A stretch of DNA of 64,000 bases from JACOMS01 sp051252005 (lineage in GTDB: Bacteria; Pseudomonadota; Alphaproteobacteria; Caulobacterales; Maricaulaceae). A program made the position numbers and the translations under genes. The notes beneath the pieces are model-generated. The model was not told where the DNA came from, made no database searches, and was given only the letters and a program-made list of their open reading frames with translations. The DNA lies in NCBI GenBank assembly GCA_051252005.1, contig JBPOEZ010000011.1:1-64000 (forward strand). Direction: 5' to 3'. Shown here piece by piece: positions 44,368 to 53,478 of the stretch; the first letter of the stretch is position 1, and every line of letters starts with the position of its first letter.

Positions 44368-45360
44368 TCAGTCTTGCATTTTTCCGGAAGGAATTTGGCT
44401 CAAAACTTCGATAACAGACTTTATAAGAGGGATTTCGTGCTGCATGGCACGGTAGCCTCGCTCTATAAGTTCCTCAGCCTTTGTAAATTCAAGCATGCCA
44501 ATATGTCCAATCCGCGGAGCGACAAACACATCTGGCGGATCACCGGCGAGTCGCGAACGAGAAATTCTGTCCATGACGATATTAAGTGTACTCATCATGA
44601 CGGATCCGATTTTGGGGCTCTTGCCTGGTTTATGGCTCCCCATCATGCTCTGTATAAGAAGACGGTCAGGACGGAGCTTGTTGAGCGATTGGCTCGCCAG
44701 TTCAAAAGGATCAATCGTATCTTCGGCTTCGTCGTCAAAATCAATCTCATGAGAACTACCGATCGGCCCAAACGCATCGCCGTTAAGGCTAACAGCTATG
44801 ACCATATGGGCGCCGAGTGCTCGGCAAGCCGAAACAGGTACAGGGTTTACAAGCGCTCCATCAATCATGTGGCGTCCATCGACAACTATCGGTTCAAATG
44901 CGCCGGGTAGGGCGTAGGAGGCCCGCATGGCTGGAACGATGGGGCCTTTTTGTAGCCAAACCTCATAACCAGTGCGTAGGTCGCAGGCTACAGCGGCATA
45001 CTTTTGGTCAAGCTCTTCGATTCGCACATCAGCCAAATAGTGATTGAGGACGCGTGCGAGTCGTTCGCCGCGCATAAATCCAGATCCGCCCCATCTCACA
45101 TCCATATAACTCAGCATACGGCGGCGGTTTAATGAGCGTGCCCAGTTTTCCAAGACATCGAGTTTACCAGCGAGATAAGCCCCGCCGACAACCGCACCAA
45201 TAGATGTGCCTGCTATGATGTCAGGCTTAATGCCTGCTTCTATAAGTGCGCGTAGCGCGCCAATATGCGCCCACCCCCGCGCGACTCCGCCGCCAAGCGC
45301 TAAACCTAAAGGAGGGCGCGTTACGCCCGGCAGTGTTGAAGAGGGACTCGTTAATCGCAT
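44368..45360 (-). CDS. Patatin-like phospholipase (RssA/NTE type)
   Basis: 330-aa patatin-domain protein. The oxyanion loop is ALGGGVARGWAHIG, the nucleophile is in AGTSIGAVVGG, and the catalytic Asp is in MIDGALVNPVPVS. It lacks a signal peptide and is probably a cytoplasmic or peripheral phospholipase or lysophospholipase. The start is ATG at 45358-45360. It lies upstream of tRNA-Ser on the same strand. Confidence 0.91.
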   Translation of the reverse strand: MRLTSPSSTLPGVTRPPLGLALGGGVARGWAHIGALRALIEAGIKPDIIAGTSIGAVVGGAYLAGKLDVLENWARSLNRRRMLSYMDVRWGGSGFMRGERLARVLNHYLADVRIEELDQKYAAVACDLRTGYEVWLQKGPIVPAMRASYALPGAFEPIVVDGRHMIDGALVNPVPVSACRALGAHMVIAVSLNGDAFGPIGSSHEIDFDDEAEDTIDPFELASQSLNKLRPDRLLIQSMMGSHKPGKSPKIGSVMMSTLNIVMDRISRSRLAGDPPDVFVAPRIGHIGMLEFTKAEELIERGYRAMQHEIPLIKSVIEVLSQIPSGKMQD

Positions 45361-45460
45361 AATTATGCCTAACCTTAGACAGGAGTCGCATCAAGCCGTA
45401 TTTAAGTAAGGGCGGTAGAGGGGGAGGGGAGCACTGCTATGTATAGTGGCAGTGAAATAG

Positions 45461-45550
45461 TGGCGGGTGGGGAGGGATTCGAACCCCCGGTAGGCTCTCA
45501 CCTACGTCGGTTTTCAAGACCGGTGCATTCAACCACTCTGCCACCCACCC
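45461..45550 (-). tRNA. tRNA-Ser (UGA)
   Basis: 90-nt class II tRNA. The acceptor stem is GGGTGGG with CCCACCC, discriminator G and encoded CCA. The anticodon loop contains TGA (GGTCTTGAAAACC on the sense strand), and the long variable arm ACGTAGGTGAGAGCCTACC is typical of serine tRNA. Confidence 0.97.
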
Positions 45551-46136
45551 GCGGAAACGGCGGAATAGGCGATTTCAATGCTGCCTTCAAGACAAATATT
45601 GCTCTGGGTTAAAAAAATTTGTTCTCAAGGTTCTGAAATCTGTCAGAAAAATGAACAAGGTCTTAAGATTTGGTAAAGGCGGACTTCTCTAACAGTACGA
45701 TCAAGTCAGGAAGACGATCTGGGTTACAATATAAAAAAGAAAGGGGGGCTTCTCCAAAACAAACGACATAGCAGCGACGAATATAGCAAGGGTTGCTCGA
45801 AAATTTTCAAATTAAAAATAAAAGTTTGAAAGTTCAAGGCCGAAGAATTGAACCTTCAAATGCGTATCTTGTATATCAGGCATTTGTTTTTATTATGTTT
45901 TTGTCGAACTTCCTTTTAACTTCAATCTTAGTAATTGAAACTGCAATAACTCTACTCACTCCGTTAACAGTGAAAAAAAGCACGTCGTTAAGGACAGAGT
46001 CTAAGCAGAAATTATAGCCTTGTCGCCATCTTAAAACTGTAAACTAGGCCCCGTTATTAAAACTGGGCTCATTCTTGCAAGGGGGGAACTAGTCGGGACA
46101 GCGATGTCCTAATTGGAGAAAATGAAGGTAAAGACG
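45551..46136. other. AT-rich intergenic region between tRNA-Ser and rlpA
   Basis: 586 bp with no convincing gene. A 74-codon open frame from TTG 45793 to 46017 has an AAGGG before it and one hydrophobic segment, but it has an AT-biased composition and contains the long hairpin at 45825-45860. The 3' part holds a small hairpin GGGACA, loop GCGA, TGTCCT (46095-46110) just before GGAG, which would be in the rlpA leader. Confidence 0.6.
45825..45860 (+). repeat. Long hairpin in the AT-rich gap
   Basis: TTTGAAAGTTCAA and TTGAACCTTCAAA pair at 12 of 13 positions (one A-C mismatch) around loop GGCCGAAGAA. Each arm is also nearly self-palindromic. There is no T run after it. It may be an operator, a leader structure or a small RNA element. 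Confidence 0.55.
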
Positions 46137-46997
46137 ATGACATACGCATTAAGAAACAAAATCGGTTTAGTTCTGGGAACATTGAGCACAATGGCTCTCT
46201 CTTTTGGAACAACCGCAACAGCTGGGGAAAACTATGTCCCTGCTGCTTACCTATCTGCGTCAGCGCCTGTTACTTATAAGATGACAAACCCGAACATGTT
46301 TACGGGTAACGCTCCGCTAGCTACCGCGCCAACGTTCGATCAAGCTGCTGTTGACCCAAACCTTTACTCTCATCAGCGCTTAGGCAGCCCTTACACTGTT
46401 GCAGGACAGACTTACACGCCTCGTCACGAGCCTGGTTACGACATGGTAGGCACTGCGTCATGGTATGGGGACAAGTTCCACGGTAAAATGACAGCTAGCG
46501 GCGAAACATACGATAAAAACGCTATGACAGCCGCTCATAAGACCTTGCCGCTAAATAGCTATGTTGTTGTAACGAATATGGCGACAGGCCAGTCACTAAA
46601 GCTTCGCATTAATGACCGCGGCCCCTTTGTTGACAACCGTATGATTGATCTGTCTGAAGCCGCTGCGACAATTCTAGGCTACAATACGTCTGGTCTTGGC
46701 GATGTTCGAGTACAGTATGCAGGGCCCGCTGAAATGAGTGTTCAGCAAGCTTACTCAGCGTCAATCGCGTCTGCGCCGCAGCAATTCGCGCAGCTTGCTC
46801 AGCCGCAAGTCAATGTACCAAGCATTATGGCACCAGTTGCCATTCCAGATGCTTACGCACCGACTACAGGCGAAGTCGATGAGTACGTCACGATGACGAT
46901 CAAGGGCCCTGTTCACATGGCCTCTAGCAAATCCACAGACGCCAAGCCTCGCTTCATCCACGCTGTAAACCGCGTTACTTATAAAACGAAAAAATAA
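46137..46997 (+). CDS. rlpA: RlpA family septal lytic transglycosylase-like protein
   Basis: 286-aa exported protein with an N-terminal Sec signal peptide (cleavage near ATAGENY). The double-psi beta-barrel RlpA domain has ASWYGDKFHGKMTASGETYD, KTLPLNSYVVVTN and INDRGPFVDNRMIDLS. RlpA-type enzymes cleave denuded peptidoglycan at the septum. It has neither a lipobox nor a SPOR domain; the tail of about 90 residues is Pro/Ala-rich. The ATG at 46137 has AAGG with an 8-base spacer; the ATG at 46122 is an alternative. It begins the cell-envelope/replication block. Confidence 0.9.
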   Translation: MTYALRNKIGLVLGTLSTMALSFGTTATAGENYVPAAYLSASAPVTYKMTNPNMFTGNAPLATAPTFDQAAVDPNLYSHQRLGSPYTVAGQTYTPRHEPGYDMVGTASWYGDKFHGKMTASGETYDKNAMTAAHKTLPLNSYVVVTNMATGQSLKLRINDRGPFVDNRMIDLSEAAATILGYNTSGLGDVRVQYAGPAEMSVQQAYSASIASAPQQFAQLAQPQVNVPSIMAPVAIPDAYAPTTGEVDEYVTMTIKGPVHMASSKSTDAKPRFIHAVNRVTYKTKK

Positions 46998-47024
46998 ACA
47001 ACGAACAAAGCTGAGGGGCTCATG

Positions 47025-47053
47025 AGGGCGCGCCATCGGGTGCGCCCTTTTTT
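47025..47053 (+). terminator. rlpA terminator
   Basis: AGGGCGC pairs with GCGCCCT around a 10-nt loop and is followed by a six-T run. It lies 27 bp after the rlpA stop, so dacF probably has its own promoter in 47054-47185. Confidence 0.85.
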
Positions 47054-47185
47054 GTAACCATTATTGAATGTCACTTTTGCGCTAAACAAAACACTGCAAA
47101 CATCTTTACCCAGAGGCCAAGCTGTGGGACGTAAAGAAAAGGCTGTTTACAGTCTTGTTCGATTCTGATTTCCACAGGGATTATT

Positions 47186-48325
47186 GTGACGCGTTTTTTG
47201 CTTTTTTGTTTAATTTTTATGGCTCCGATGGTGGCGGCCGCTCAAGACGGCGGCTTCTCCACACCTGCGCCGCATGTTGTCATTATGGATTTTGATACAG
47301 GGCTTGTTCTGTATGAGAAAGACGCCAGAAGAGCGGTAGCCCCTGCCTCTATGACCAAAATAATGACGGCCGAGCTTGTTTTTGACCGTATCAGAGACGG
47401 TAGTCTCTCGCTCGACACAGAATTTACCGTAAGCGAAGAAGCTTGGCGGCGCGGCGGAGGTGCATCTGGTTCTTCGACAATGTTTTTGGACCTCAACTCA
47501 AAAGTCCGAGTAGAAGACCTGTTGCGCGGCGTAATTATTCAATCGGGCAATGACGCTTGCATAGTGTTGGCTGAAGGAATTGCCGGATCTGAAACGGCAT
47601 TTGCCGATATGATGACAAAACATGCTCGTGAAATCGGCCTAACAAGCGCGACGTTTCGAAATGCAACAGGGTGGCCGCATCCGGAGCATAATATAAGCGC
47701 CTATGACCTTGCCCTCCTTGGGAGCCGAACTATAGCAGAATATCCTGAGTTTTATTCACTTTACGCCGAACGCGGCTTTACTTGGAACGGGATTGCTCAG
47801 TCCAACCGAAACCCCTTATTAGGCCGTTTTACTGGCGCAGATGGCCTCAAAACAGGGCATACGGAAAGCTCTGGTTACGGCCTTGTTGCCTCTGCGAAGC
47901 GCGGCGACATCCGCAGGGTCTTAGTTGTAAACGGTTTGGACAGTAAAGCAGCAAGGCGAAATGAGGGTATTCGCCTTATGCAAGCGGCTTTTGATCAATT
48001 TAGCGTTGAAACGCTCTTCGCAGCCGAGTCAAAAATAGCACCCGTAAAGGTTTTTATGGGAAGAGAACCGACTGTTGAAGCCGTTTCCGATGCTTCCGTT
48101 CAGATCGGTGTCTATCGCGGCCATAAAAAAGATATAAAAGTTGAAATGCGTAGCCTGTCAGCTGTCGCGGCTCCAATTACCAAGGGCGACCATATCGCCG
48201 ACATAGTTGTGACTGTGCCGGGACAAGAAGAGCAAGTTTTCCCGTTGACGGCAGCCAATGATGTTAAGCGTCAGAGCGCGTTAGGACGTGTGGTGACGGC
48301 GCTAAAGGCTAAAATACAAGGATAA
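47186..48325 (+). CDS. dacF: D-alanyl-D-alanine carboxypeptidase (PBP5/6 family)
   Basis: 379-aa periplasmic low-molecular-weight penicillin-binding protein that trims pentapeptides of peptidoglycan. It has a signal peptide (1-20, ends AAAQ), SxxK in APASMTKIM, SxN in IIQSGNDAC, KTG in GLKTGHTE and a C-terminal PBP5-like beta domain (about 265-360). The start is GTG at 47186 with AGGGA five bases upstream. First gene of a tight operon with tmk, holB, tatD and the MBL gene. Confidence 0.94.
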   Translation: MTRFLLFCLIFMAPMVAAAQDGGFSTPAPHVVIMDFDTGLVLYEKDARRAVAPASMTKIMTAELVFDRIRDGSLSLDTEFTVSEEAWRRGGGASGSSTMFLDLNSKVRVEDLLRGVIIQSGNDACIVLAEGIAGSETAFADMMTKHAREIGLTSATFRNATGWPHPEHNISAYDLALLGSRTIAEYPEFYSLYAERGFTWNGIAQSNRNPLLGRFTGADGLKTGHTESSGYGLVASAKRGDIRRVLVVNGLDSKAARRNEGIRLMQAAFDQFSVETLFAAESKIAPVKVFMGREPTVEAVSDASVQIGVYRGHKKDIKVEMRSLSAVAAPITKGDHIADIVVTVPGQEEQVFPLTAANDVKRQSALGRVVTALKAKIQG

Positions 48326-48333
48326 GGGATAAA

Positions 48334-48993
48334 ATGAAACAGGGACAATTTATAACATTTGAAGGCGGCGAAGGCGCCGGAAAAACAACTCAGGCTGAGC
48401 GCCTTGCTGACGCGTTGAATGCGGCTGGCATTGAAACACTTTTGACAAGAGAGCCCGGCGGAACGTTTGGTGCAGAAGCCATCCGCGACCTCGTACTTTC
48501 CGGCACGCAGGACCGTTGGTCAGGCATGACTGAACTTTTACTCATGTATGCCGCACGTATTGACCATGTTGAAAAGCTCATCCGTCCGGCGCTAGAGCGC
48601 GGTGTTTGGGTCATTTCTGACCGGTTCTCAGATTCGACTATGGCTTACCAAGGTTATGCGCGCGGTCTTGGCTCCGACCGTGTCAAGCAAGTACACGACG
48701 TAATCATGGAGGGGTTTAACCCGAACTTGACTATCCTGTTTGATATGGACCCCGTTCTAGCCATGCGCCGTGTTGAAACGCGCGGTGAAAAGCTTTCTAG
48801 GTTTGACGCGGAAGCTATTGAATTTCATAAAGATTTACGTGCGGCCTTCCTTGAAATTGCAGATAACAATAAAGACCGTGTCTTCACCCTCGATGCTAGC
48901 GCGCCGCGCGACGCCGTACAGGCCCGCATCCTATTTGCTATGACGCAATTTTATCCTGAGCTTTCTGGACGCCTTGGCGTGGATGCTGAGTAA
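48334..48993 (+). CDS. tmk: Thymidylate kinase
   Basis: 219-aa P-loop kinase that phosphorylates dTMP. The P-loop is FEGGEGAGKTTQ, the DR(Y/F) motif is SDRFSDST, and the lid is near RVETRGEKLSRFD. It follows dacF by 8 bp and precedes holB by 2 bp. This dacF-tmk-holB order is common in alphaproteobacteria. Confidence 0.97.
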   Translation: MKQGQFITFEGGEGAGKTTQAERLADALNAAGIETLLTREPGGTFGAEAIRDLVLSGTQDRWSGMTELLLMYAARIDHVEKLIRPALERGVWVISDRFSDSTMAYQGYARGLGSDRVKQVHDVIMEGFNPNLTILFDMDPVLAMRRVETRGEKLSRFDAEAIEFHKDLRAAFLEIADNNKDRVFTLDASAPRDAVQARILFAMTQFYPELSGRLGVDAE

Positions 48994-48995
48994 GA

Positions 48996-50069
48996 ATGGC
49001 GCGCCGGGCGAGTCCAAAAGGCGAAGCTGAGGATTTACCTCAAGCCGACCAAGCCCCTGGATGCCTCCATCCGCGTCAAACTTATGATCTCATAGGTCAT
49101 AAAAAGGCCGAAACACGGTTTATAGAAGCCCGTCAGTCAGGACGCCTTCACCACGCGTGGCTCATTACTGGTTCTCCCGGTGTCGGAAAGGCTACGCTCG
49201 CTTATCGCATGATAAGGTCAGTTCTTGGAGGCCAATCTCTTTTGGATGACGGGCTTGATATCCCGCAGCAAGATCCAGTCGCGCAGCGTATTGAGAGCCT
49301 CGGACATGGCGACTTTTTCCTTCTACGTCGTCCTTATGATCATAAAACTAAGAAGTTGCGCTCTGAAATCCCCGTAGCAGAGGCGCGGTCTTTACGTGAT
49401 TTTTTCGCCCATAAACCCTCCGAAGGTGGATGGCGGGTTTGCCTTGTCGATAGTATGGACGAGATGAACAGGAACGCCGAAAACGCGATTTTAAAAACGC
49501 TCGAAGAACCGCCAGATCGCGCCCTTATGATCCTTATCTCAAGCGCGCCCGGACGGCTATTGCCGACGATCCGCTCACGCTGTATGCATCTCCCGCTAAG
49601 AGCTGTACCCGCCGATGAAATCAAGCCTTGGCTACGAAGGCGTTCTGATGAACCCGAGACAATTATCGACGCCGCCGTCCATCTAAGCCGCGGCGGACCC
49701 GGTAAAGCCGCTGCGCTTGTGCAGAATTCTGACGCCGTTTTAAAACCACTCTCACGCTTCCTCGCAAGTCTGTCCCAAGGCGATGCACGGCTTGATCAAT
49801 CTCTCGCCAACAGCCTGTCACTCGCAAATGCTGGGGCGGCCAGAACTCTGTTCTGGGAAGCACTTCAGGATGTAATACAAGCCCAAGCGACGTTCTCTGC
49901 CACAGGTGAATGGCGCGGCGCGTTTAAACCCCTGCCGTCGCAAAAACCAACAGATGTTTGGCTAAAACAATGGGATAGAATAGGGCACTTACAGCGGCGC
50001 GAAGCGGCTTTGAATATGGATAAAAAGACAGTCATGTATAACGCTTTGTCTGGCATAAGGGCCGCCTGA
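48996..50069 (+). CDS. holB: DNA polymerase III subunit delta'
   Basis: 357-aa clamp-loader subunit of the AAA+ family. The Walker A is GSPGVGKATLA (intact lysine), sensor-type residues are in KTLEEPPDRALMILISSAPGRLLPTIRSRC given as separate motifs EEPP and SRC, and the N-terminus contains the RuvC-like exchange YDLIGHKKAE. It overlaps tatD by one base (TGATG). In many alphaproteobacteria metG lies between holB and tatD; it is absent here. Confidence 0.94.
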   Translation: MARRASPKGEAEDLPQADQAPGCLHPRQTYDLIGHKKAETRFIEARQSGRLHHAWLITGSPGVGKATLAYRMIRSVLGGQSLLDDGLDIPQQDPVAQRIESLGHGDFFLLRRPYDHKTKKLRSEIPVAEARSLRDFFAHKPSEGGWRVCLVDSMDEMNRNAENAILKTLEEPPDRALMILISSAPGRLLPTIRSRCMHLPLRAVPADEIKPWLRRRSDEPETIIDAAVHLSRGGPGKAAALVQNSDAVLKPLSRFLASLSQGDARLDQSLANSLSLANAGAARTLFWEALQDVIQAQATFSATGEWRGAFKPLPSQKPTDVWLKQWDRIGHLQRREAALNMDKKTVMYNALSGIRAA

Positions 50070-50848
50070 TGCTTGTCGATAGTCACGTCAATTTACACGG
50101 AGAACAGTTCGAAGAGGACGTTGATGATGTCGTCGCCCGAGCACGCGCTAATGGCGTCGGGACGCAGCTTAATATTTGCTGTAAACTCTCGGACTTTAAG
50201 AAGACTTTGGCTATCGCAGAGCGCTTTGATAATGTGTGGGCTAGCGCTGGTACGCATCCGCATGATGCCAAAAGCAATCCGGACATAAAATCTAGCGATA
50301 TTATAGCGTTAACACATCACCCTAAAGTTATTGGCATCGGCGAAACGGGTCTAGACTTCCACTATAATTACAGTGACCGGGACGTCCAATACACCAACTT
50401 TCTGGCCCATATTGAAGCCGCTCGAGAGACACAGCTCCCGCTTATTATTCATAGCCGAAATGCAGATGATGAAATGGCAGAACTACTTGAAACCGAGTTA
50501 AAAAAAGGCGCGTTTCCTGCGCTCCTTCACTGCTATTCGTCTGGCCCAGAACTCGCAAAAAAGGCCGCAGATATGGGGCTTTATTTTGCTTTATCCGGGA
50601 TTATCACCTTCAAGAAAGCCCGTGAACTTAGAGAGATAGCGGCAGACCTTCCAGATGACCGTATAATGCTCGAAACTGACTGCCCATACCTTGCACCTAT
50701 GCCGCATAGAGGCCGCCGCAACGAGCCTGCTTTCGTCAGCCACGTGGCTGATAAACTTGCCGAGATTAAAGGCTGGAGCCCAGAAGATACGGCAAAACGA
50801 ACGACGGATGCATTTTTCAACCTATTCACGAAGGCTTCACGGCCATGA
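50069..50848 (+). CDS. TatD family metal-dependent hydrolase
   Basis: 259-aa TIM-barrel DNase-like enzyme. Motifs are VDSHVNLHG (first metal site), GTHPHDA, IGETGLDFHY, IIHSRNADDEM, LHCYSSG and LETDCPYLAP. TatD proteins act as 3'-5' exonucleases or general metal hydrolases. It overlaps holB by one base and the MBL gene by four, which implies coupled translation. Confidence 0.93.
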   Translation: MLVDSHVNLHGEQFEEDVDDVVARARANGVGTQLNICCKLSDFKKTLAIAERFDNVWASAGTHPHDAKSNPDIKSSDIIALTHHPKVIGIGETGLDFHYNYSDRDVQYTNFLAHIEAARETQLPLIIHSRNADDEMAELLETELKKGAFPALLHCYSSGPELAKKAADMGLYFALSGIITFKKARELREIAADLPDDRIMLETDCPYLAPMPHRGRRNEPAFVSHVADKLAEIKGWSPEDTAKRTTDAFFNLFTKASRP

Positions 50849-51705
50849 AAGACAATCTTATCGTCACGGTCCTCGGATGCGGCTCTTCAGGCGGTGTTCC
50901 CCGTGTGGGCGGTGATTGGGGTGCCTGCGATCCAAATGAGCCTAAGAACAGGCGCTCACGCTGCTCTATTCTTGTTGAATATTGGCAGGGAGAGCAGGGC
51001 GCGTCTCTAACGCCTCTGCCTGAAAACCGCACAGTGGTTCTTATTGACACCTCGCCTGATCTTCGCGAGCAGCTCCTAGCGGCAAGCGTTGAGCACCTCG
51101 ACGCTGTACTTTTCACGCATGAACATGCTGACCAAACCCACGGCATAGATGATTTGCGGGCACTTGCGTACCGTATGAGAACCCGTATTCCAACTTATAT
51201 GGACACGCCGACGAAATCGCAGCTAATGCATAAATTCGGCTACTGTTTCGAAATGCCTGATGGCCGCGTTCATCCCCCGATTTTAGAAGCCAAAGATCTA
51301 CTTTACCCCGGAAAAACCATAAGTATTGATGGCCCAGGCGGCACGCTGAATATTGACGTTCACGGACTGTCGCACGGCCCTACGGTGTCGCTTGGCTTCA
51401 CATTTGCGGGCGCCGTAACCTATACGCCCGACGTTCACAATATTGATGATGATACGCTCGTAAACATTCAAGGCACTCAAGTCTGGATCGTTGACGCCCT
51501 GAGATATAATGCACACCCCACACATGCTCATGCGGATAAATCCTTATCATGGATAGCCCAAACCCGTACCCGTCAGGCGGTCCTAACAAATATTCATATC
51601 GATATGGATTACCAAACTCTGATCGCGGAGCTACCAGCAAGCCATATTGTTGCGTATGACGGCATGACAATATCTGTAGAAAAACACGTAAATACAATCC
51701 TTTAA
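50845..51705 (+). CDS. MBL fold metallo-hydrolase (PhnP-like)
   Basis: 286-aa metallo-beta-lactamase fold protein. It has GCGSSGGVPRVGGDWGACDP near the N-terminus and the metal motif FTHEHADQTHGIDDLRA. The usual HxHxDH reads HEHADQ, with Gln at the last position, so metal binding may differ. PhnP-like members hydrolyse cyclic phosphodiesters. It is the last gene of the dacF-tmk-holB-tatD operon, where this family normally sits. Confidence 0.9.
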   Translation: MKDNLIVTVLGCGSSGGVPRVGGDWGACDPNEPKNRRSRCSILVEYWQGEQGASLTPLPENRTVVLIDTSPDLREQLLAASVEHLDAVLFTHEHADQTHGIDDLRALAYRMRTRIPTYMDTPTKSQLMHKFGYCFEMPDGRVHPPILEAKDLLYPGKTISIDGPGGTLNIDVHGLSHGPTVSLGFTFAGAVTYTPDVHNIDDDTLVNIQGTQVWIVDALRYNAHPTHAHADKSLSWIAQTRTRQAVLTNIHIDMDYQTLIAELPASHIVAYDGMTISVEKHVNTIL

Positions 51706-51796
51706 AAGGAGTAACGGTATTGATCATTTCTCATAATATACATTATGCGAAAATACTATATCATCCTTTACATGGCCTTGTAACTTCGCTCTAAAC

Positions 51797-53197
51797 TTAT
51801 TTGACCGTAGCCGCCGGCCGTTGGATAATTTCACGATGTCCTTGGCTGAACTTCATAACCGTCCCATGCTTCCGCATATCGTAGTTTTTCGGTCCTATAT
51901 CCTCAATATTGACAGTCCCCCAATCAATTGAACTCCAATTAGGATATTCCTTAAAGTAGCTCAATGAAAGAAAAGGTGTGCCGCCAAGCAACTGTAAGTC
52001 TGGAAAACCAGGTACTGCCTCACCTGTTGCTTGCCAGTTTTGTCCCCTCAATTGGTAAACTTGCGCAAAGTAACCTTTTGGAAAACTTGTCTTTGTCATG
52101 GCAATGACGGGCTGATCGTTGGGAGCAATTTCCAATGCTGTCATAATATCTGCGGGTGTTGACGGCGAAGAAATATCGTTCTGCGGGGCCCATTGGTTTC
52201 CGGCCAACCTCATGACTTCGACTTTATTTGTCGTAGTGTTGTGTGAATATGCGATTACGGGCGTATCTGTACTATCAAGCGCCATTAAAGCACCGGCATC
52301 GGTGAAGACGGTTGAGGCGAAGTTACTCCCCATTTGGCGCCAGTTTGTACCATCAAATTGACGGACATTGACCATGCCACCTTGAGCTTGATCCGAATAA
52401 GCAATAAAGGCTTTCCCATTATTTGCTTTGACCGTAATCCCCCACGCACCTCTTGCTGACAGTTCCTCTGGGCCAATAAGGTCCCAACTAGAACGGCCGT
52501 TAAACTTACGTACAGTGACTTTGCTGTGGCGTGGGTGCTCTTGAAAGTCACCATTTCCGTAGGCTATGTAAGGCGTATTCGTAGTTTTATCGATATCTAG
52601 AGACACTTCTGCCCCTTTTCGAGTTGCCCCCTTCATTCGAGTGCTTCCCAAGGTGTCCCAATTTCCATTCCATAATCTAGCGACTTCTATGCTGCTTTGA
52701 TAAGGTGGCCAAACATCATGTTGAAAGGCCACATAAGGAACGCCATTACTATCAATGGCAAGGTCAAAAAAGTTTACATCTTCAATCTTGGCGTCAATTT
52801 GGCTCCAGCTATTACCGTCATATTTAGACATATAAAGGTCACTTTGGTAACCTGTGTGGACAAGCCTATCAAAGGTTTTCAAATAGGCGACAAAAACATT
52901 CCCGTTTGGCGCAACCACAATTTGTGTGTGTTCGCCGTAAGTTTCATTGAAGTTTTTTGTTCCAACCTCTGTCCAGCCATTTTGTTGATTTAGCATTGCT
53001 GCAGCAAGGCTTGGTTGAGCTGACAATGCGCGACTTGGGTTTGCGATAAGTCGTTTGGGTGCTTCCTTTTTTTGTTCCAAAACGCTCCGATTGACTGTTT
53101 CGGTTTGTGCTGCTGCGTTTAGACACAGGCTAGCTATCAAAGTCAGCCCAAACGTGACTGTAAAGGTTTTAGGAAAATTGTATTTGAAACTTGTCAT
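51797..53197 (-). CDS. Secreted seven-bladed beta-propeller protein of unknown function
   Basis: 466-aa protein. The signal peptide is residues 1-30 (ends NAAAQ). Seven regularly spaced copies of a P-[YFV]-[VIL]-[AS]-strand motif occur near 101 (VFVAYLK), 154 (PYVAFQH), 209 (PYIAYGN), 264 (AFIAYSD), 313 (PVIAYSH), 363 (PVIAMTK) and 408 (PFLSLSY), each followed by a G-x-x-W turn such as WNGNWDTLG and DGTNWRQMG. This spacing of 45-55 residues fits a seven-bladed propeller. No enzyme motif is seen. A binding or adhesion role is inferred. Confidence 0.8.
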   Translation of the reverse strand: MTSFKYNFPKTFTVTFGLTLIASLCLNAAAQTETVNRSVLEQKKEAPKRLIANPSRALSAQPSLAAAMLNQQNGWTEVGTKNFNETYGEHTQIVVAPNGNVFVAYLKTFDRLVHTGYQSDLYMSKYDGNSWSQIDAKIEDVNFFDLAIDSNGVPYVAFQHDVWPPYQSSIEVARLWNGNWDTLGSTRMKGATRKGAEVSLDIDKTTNTPYIAYGNGDFQEHPRHSKVTVRKFNGRSSWDLIGPEELSARGAWGITVKANNGKAFIAYSDQAQGGMVNVRQFDGTNWRQMGSNFASTVFTDAGALMALDSTDTPVIAYSHNTTTNKVEVMRLAGNQWAPQNDISSPSTPADIMTALEIAPNDQPVIAMTKTSFPKGYFAQVYQLRGQNWQATGEAVPGFPDLQLLGGTPFLSLSYFKEYPNWSSIDWGTVNIEDIGPKNYDMRKHGTVMKFSQGHREIIQRPAATVK

Positions 53198-53441
53198 ATA
53201 TGCCCCGTGTTTGATTATAAGAGGCTATCGTCAACACCTTATCAAAGCAAGCTATACACATCTCGAGTGAATATAAGCTGAAGGAGATCAGCGTTAATTG
53301 GAGCTTTTTGTGCAGTTGTTCTTCAGCAGAACACAGGCGTTAGAGCATAGGGGAGAGCCGCATTATTGGGTGCCGCGCTCTCAACGCAAAAAAGCCTTTT
53401 CCCCGCCCTCTTCTGATGCTTTAGCTGAGTCGAATGTATCA

Positions 53442-53464
53442 CCCGCCGCTTTTAGAACGGCGGG
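53442..53464 (-). terminator. Hairpin downstream of eno
   Basis: CCCGCCG and CGGCGGG pair perfectly (7 bp) around a 9-nt loop, 15 bp beyond the eno stop. There is no U tract in the eno direction, so it may be a processed 3' end or a Rho-dependent stop rather than an intrinsic terminator. Nothing else is recognisable in 53198-53478. Confidence 0.35.
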
Positions 53465-53478
53465 GAGTTCGAAGCCTG

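Noticed and set aside
45793..46017. 74-codon ORF with a hydrophobic segment before rlpA
   Set aside because: It starts with TTG, has AT-biased composition and contains the long hairpin at 45825-45860. No homology is recognisable, so it is treated as leader sequence.
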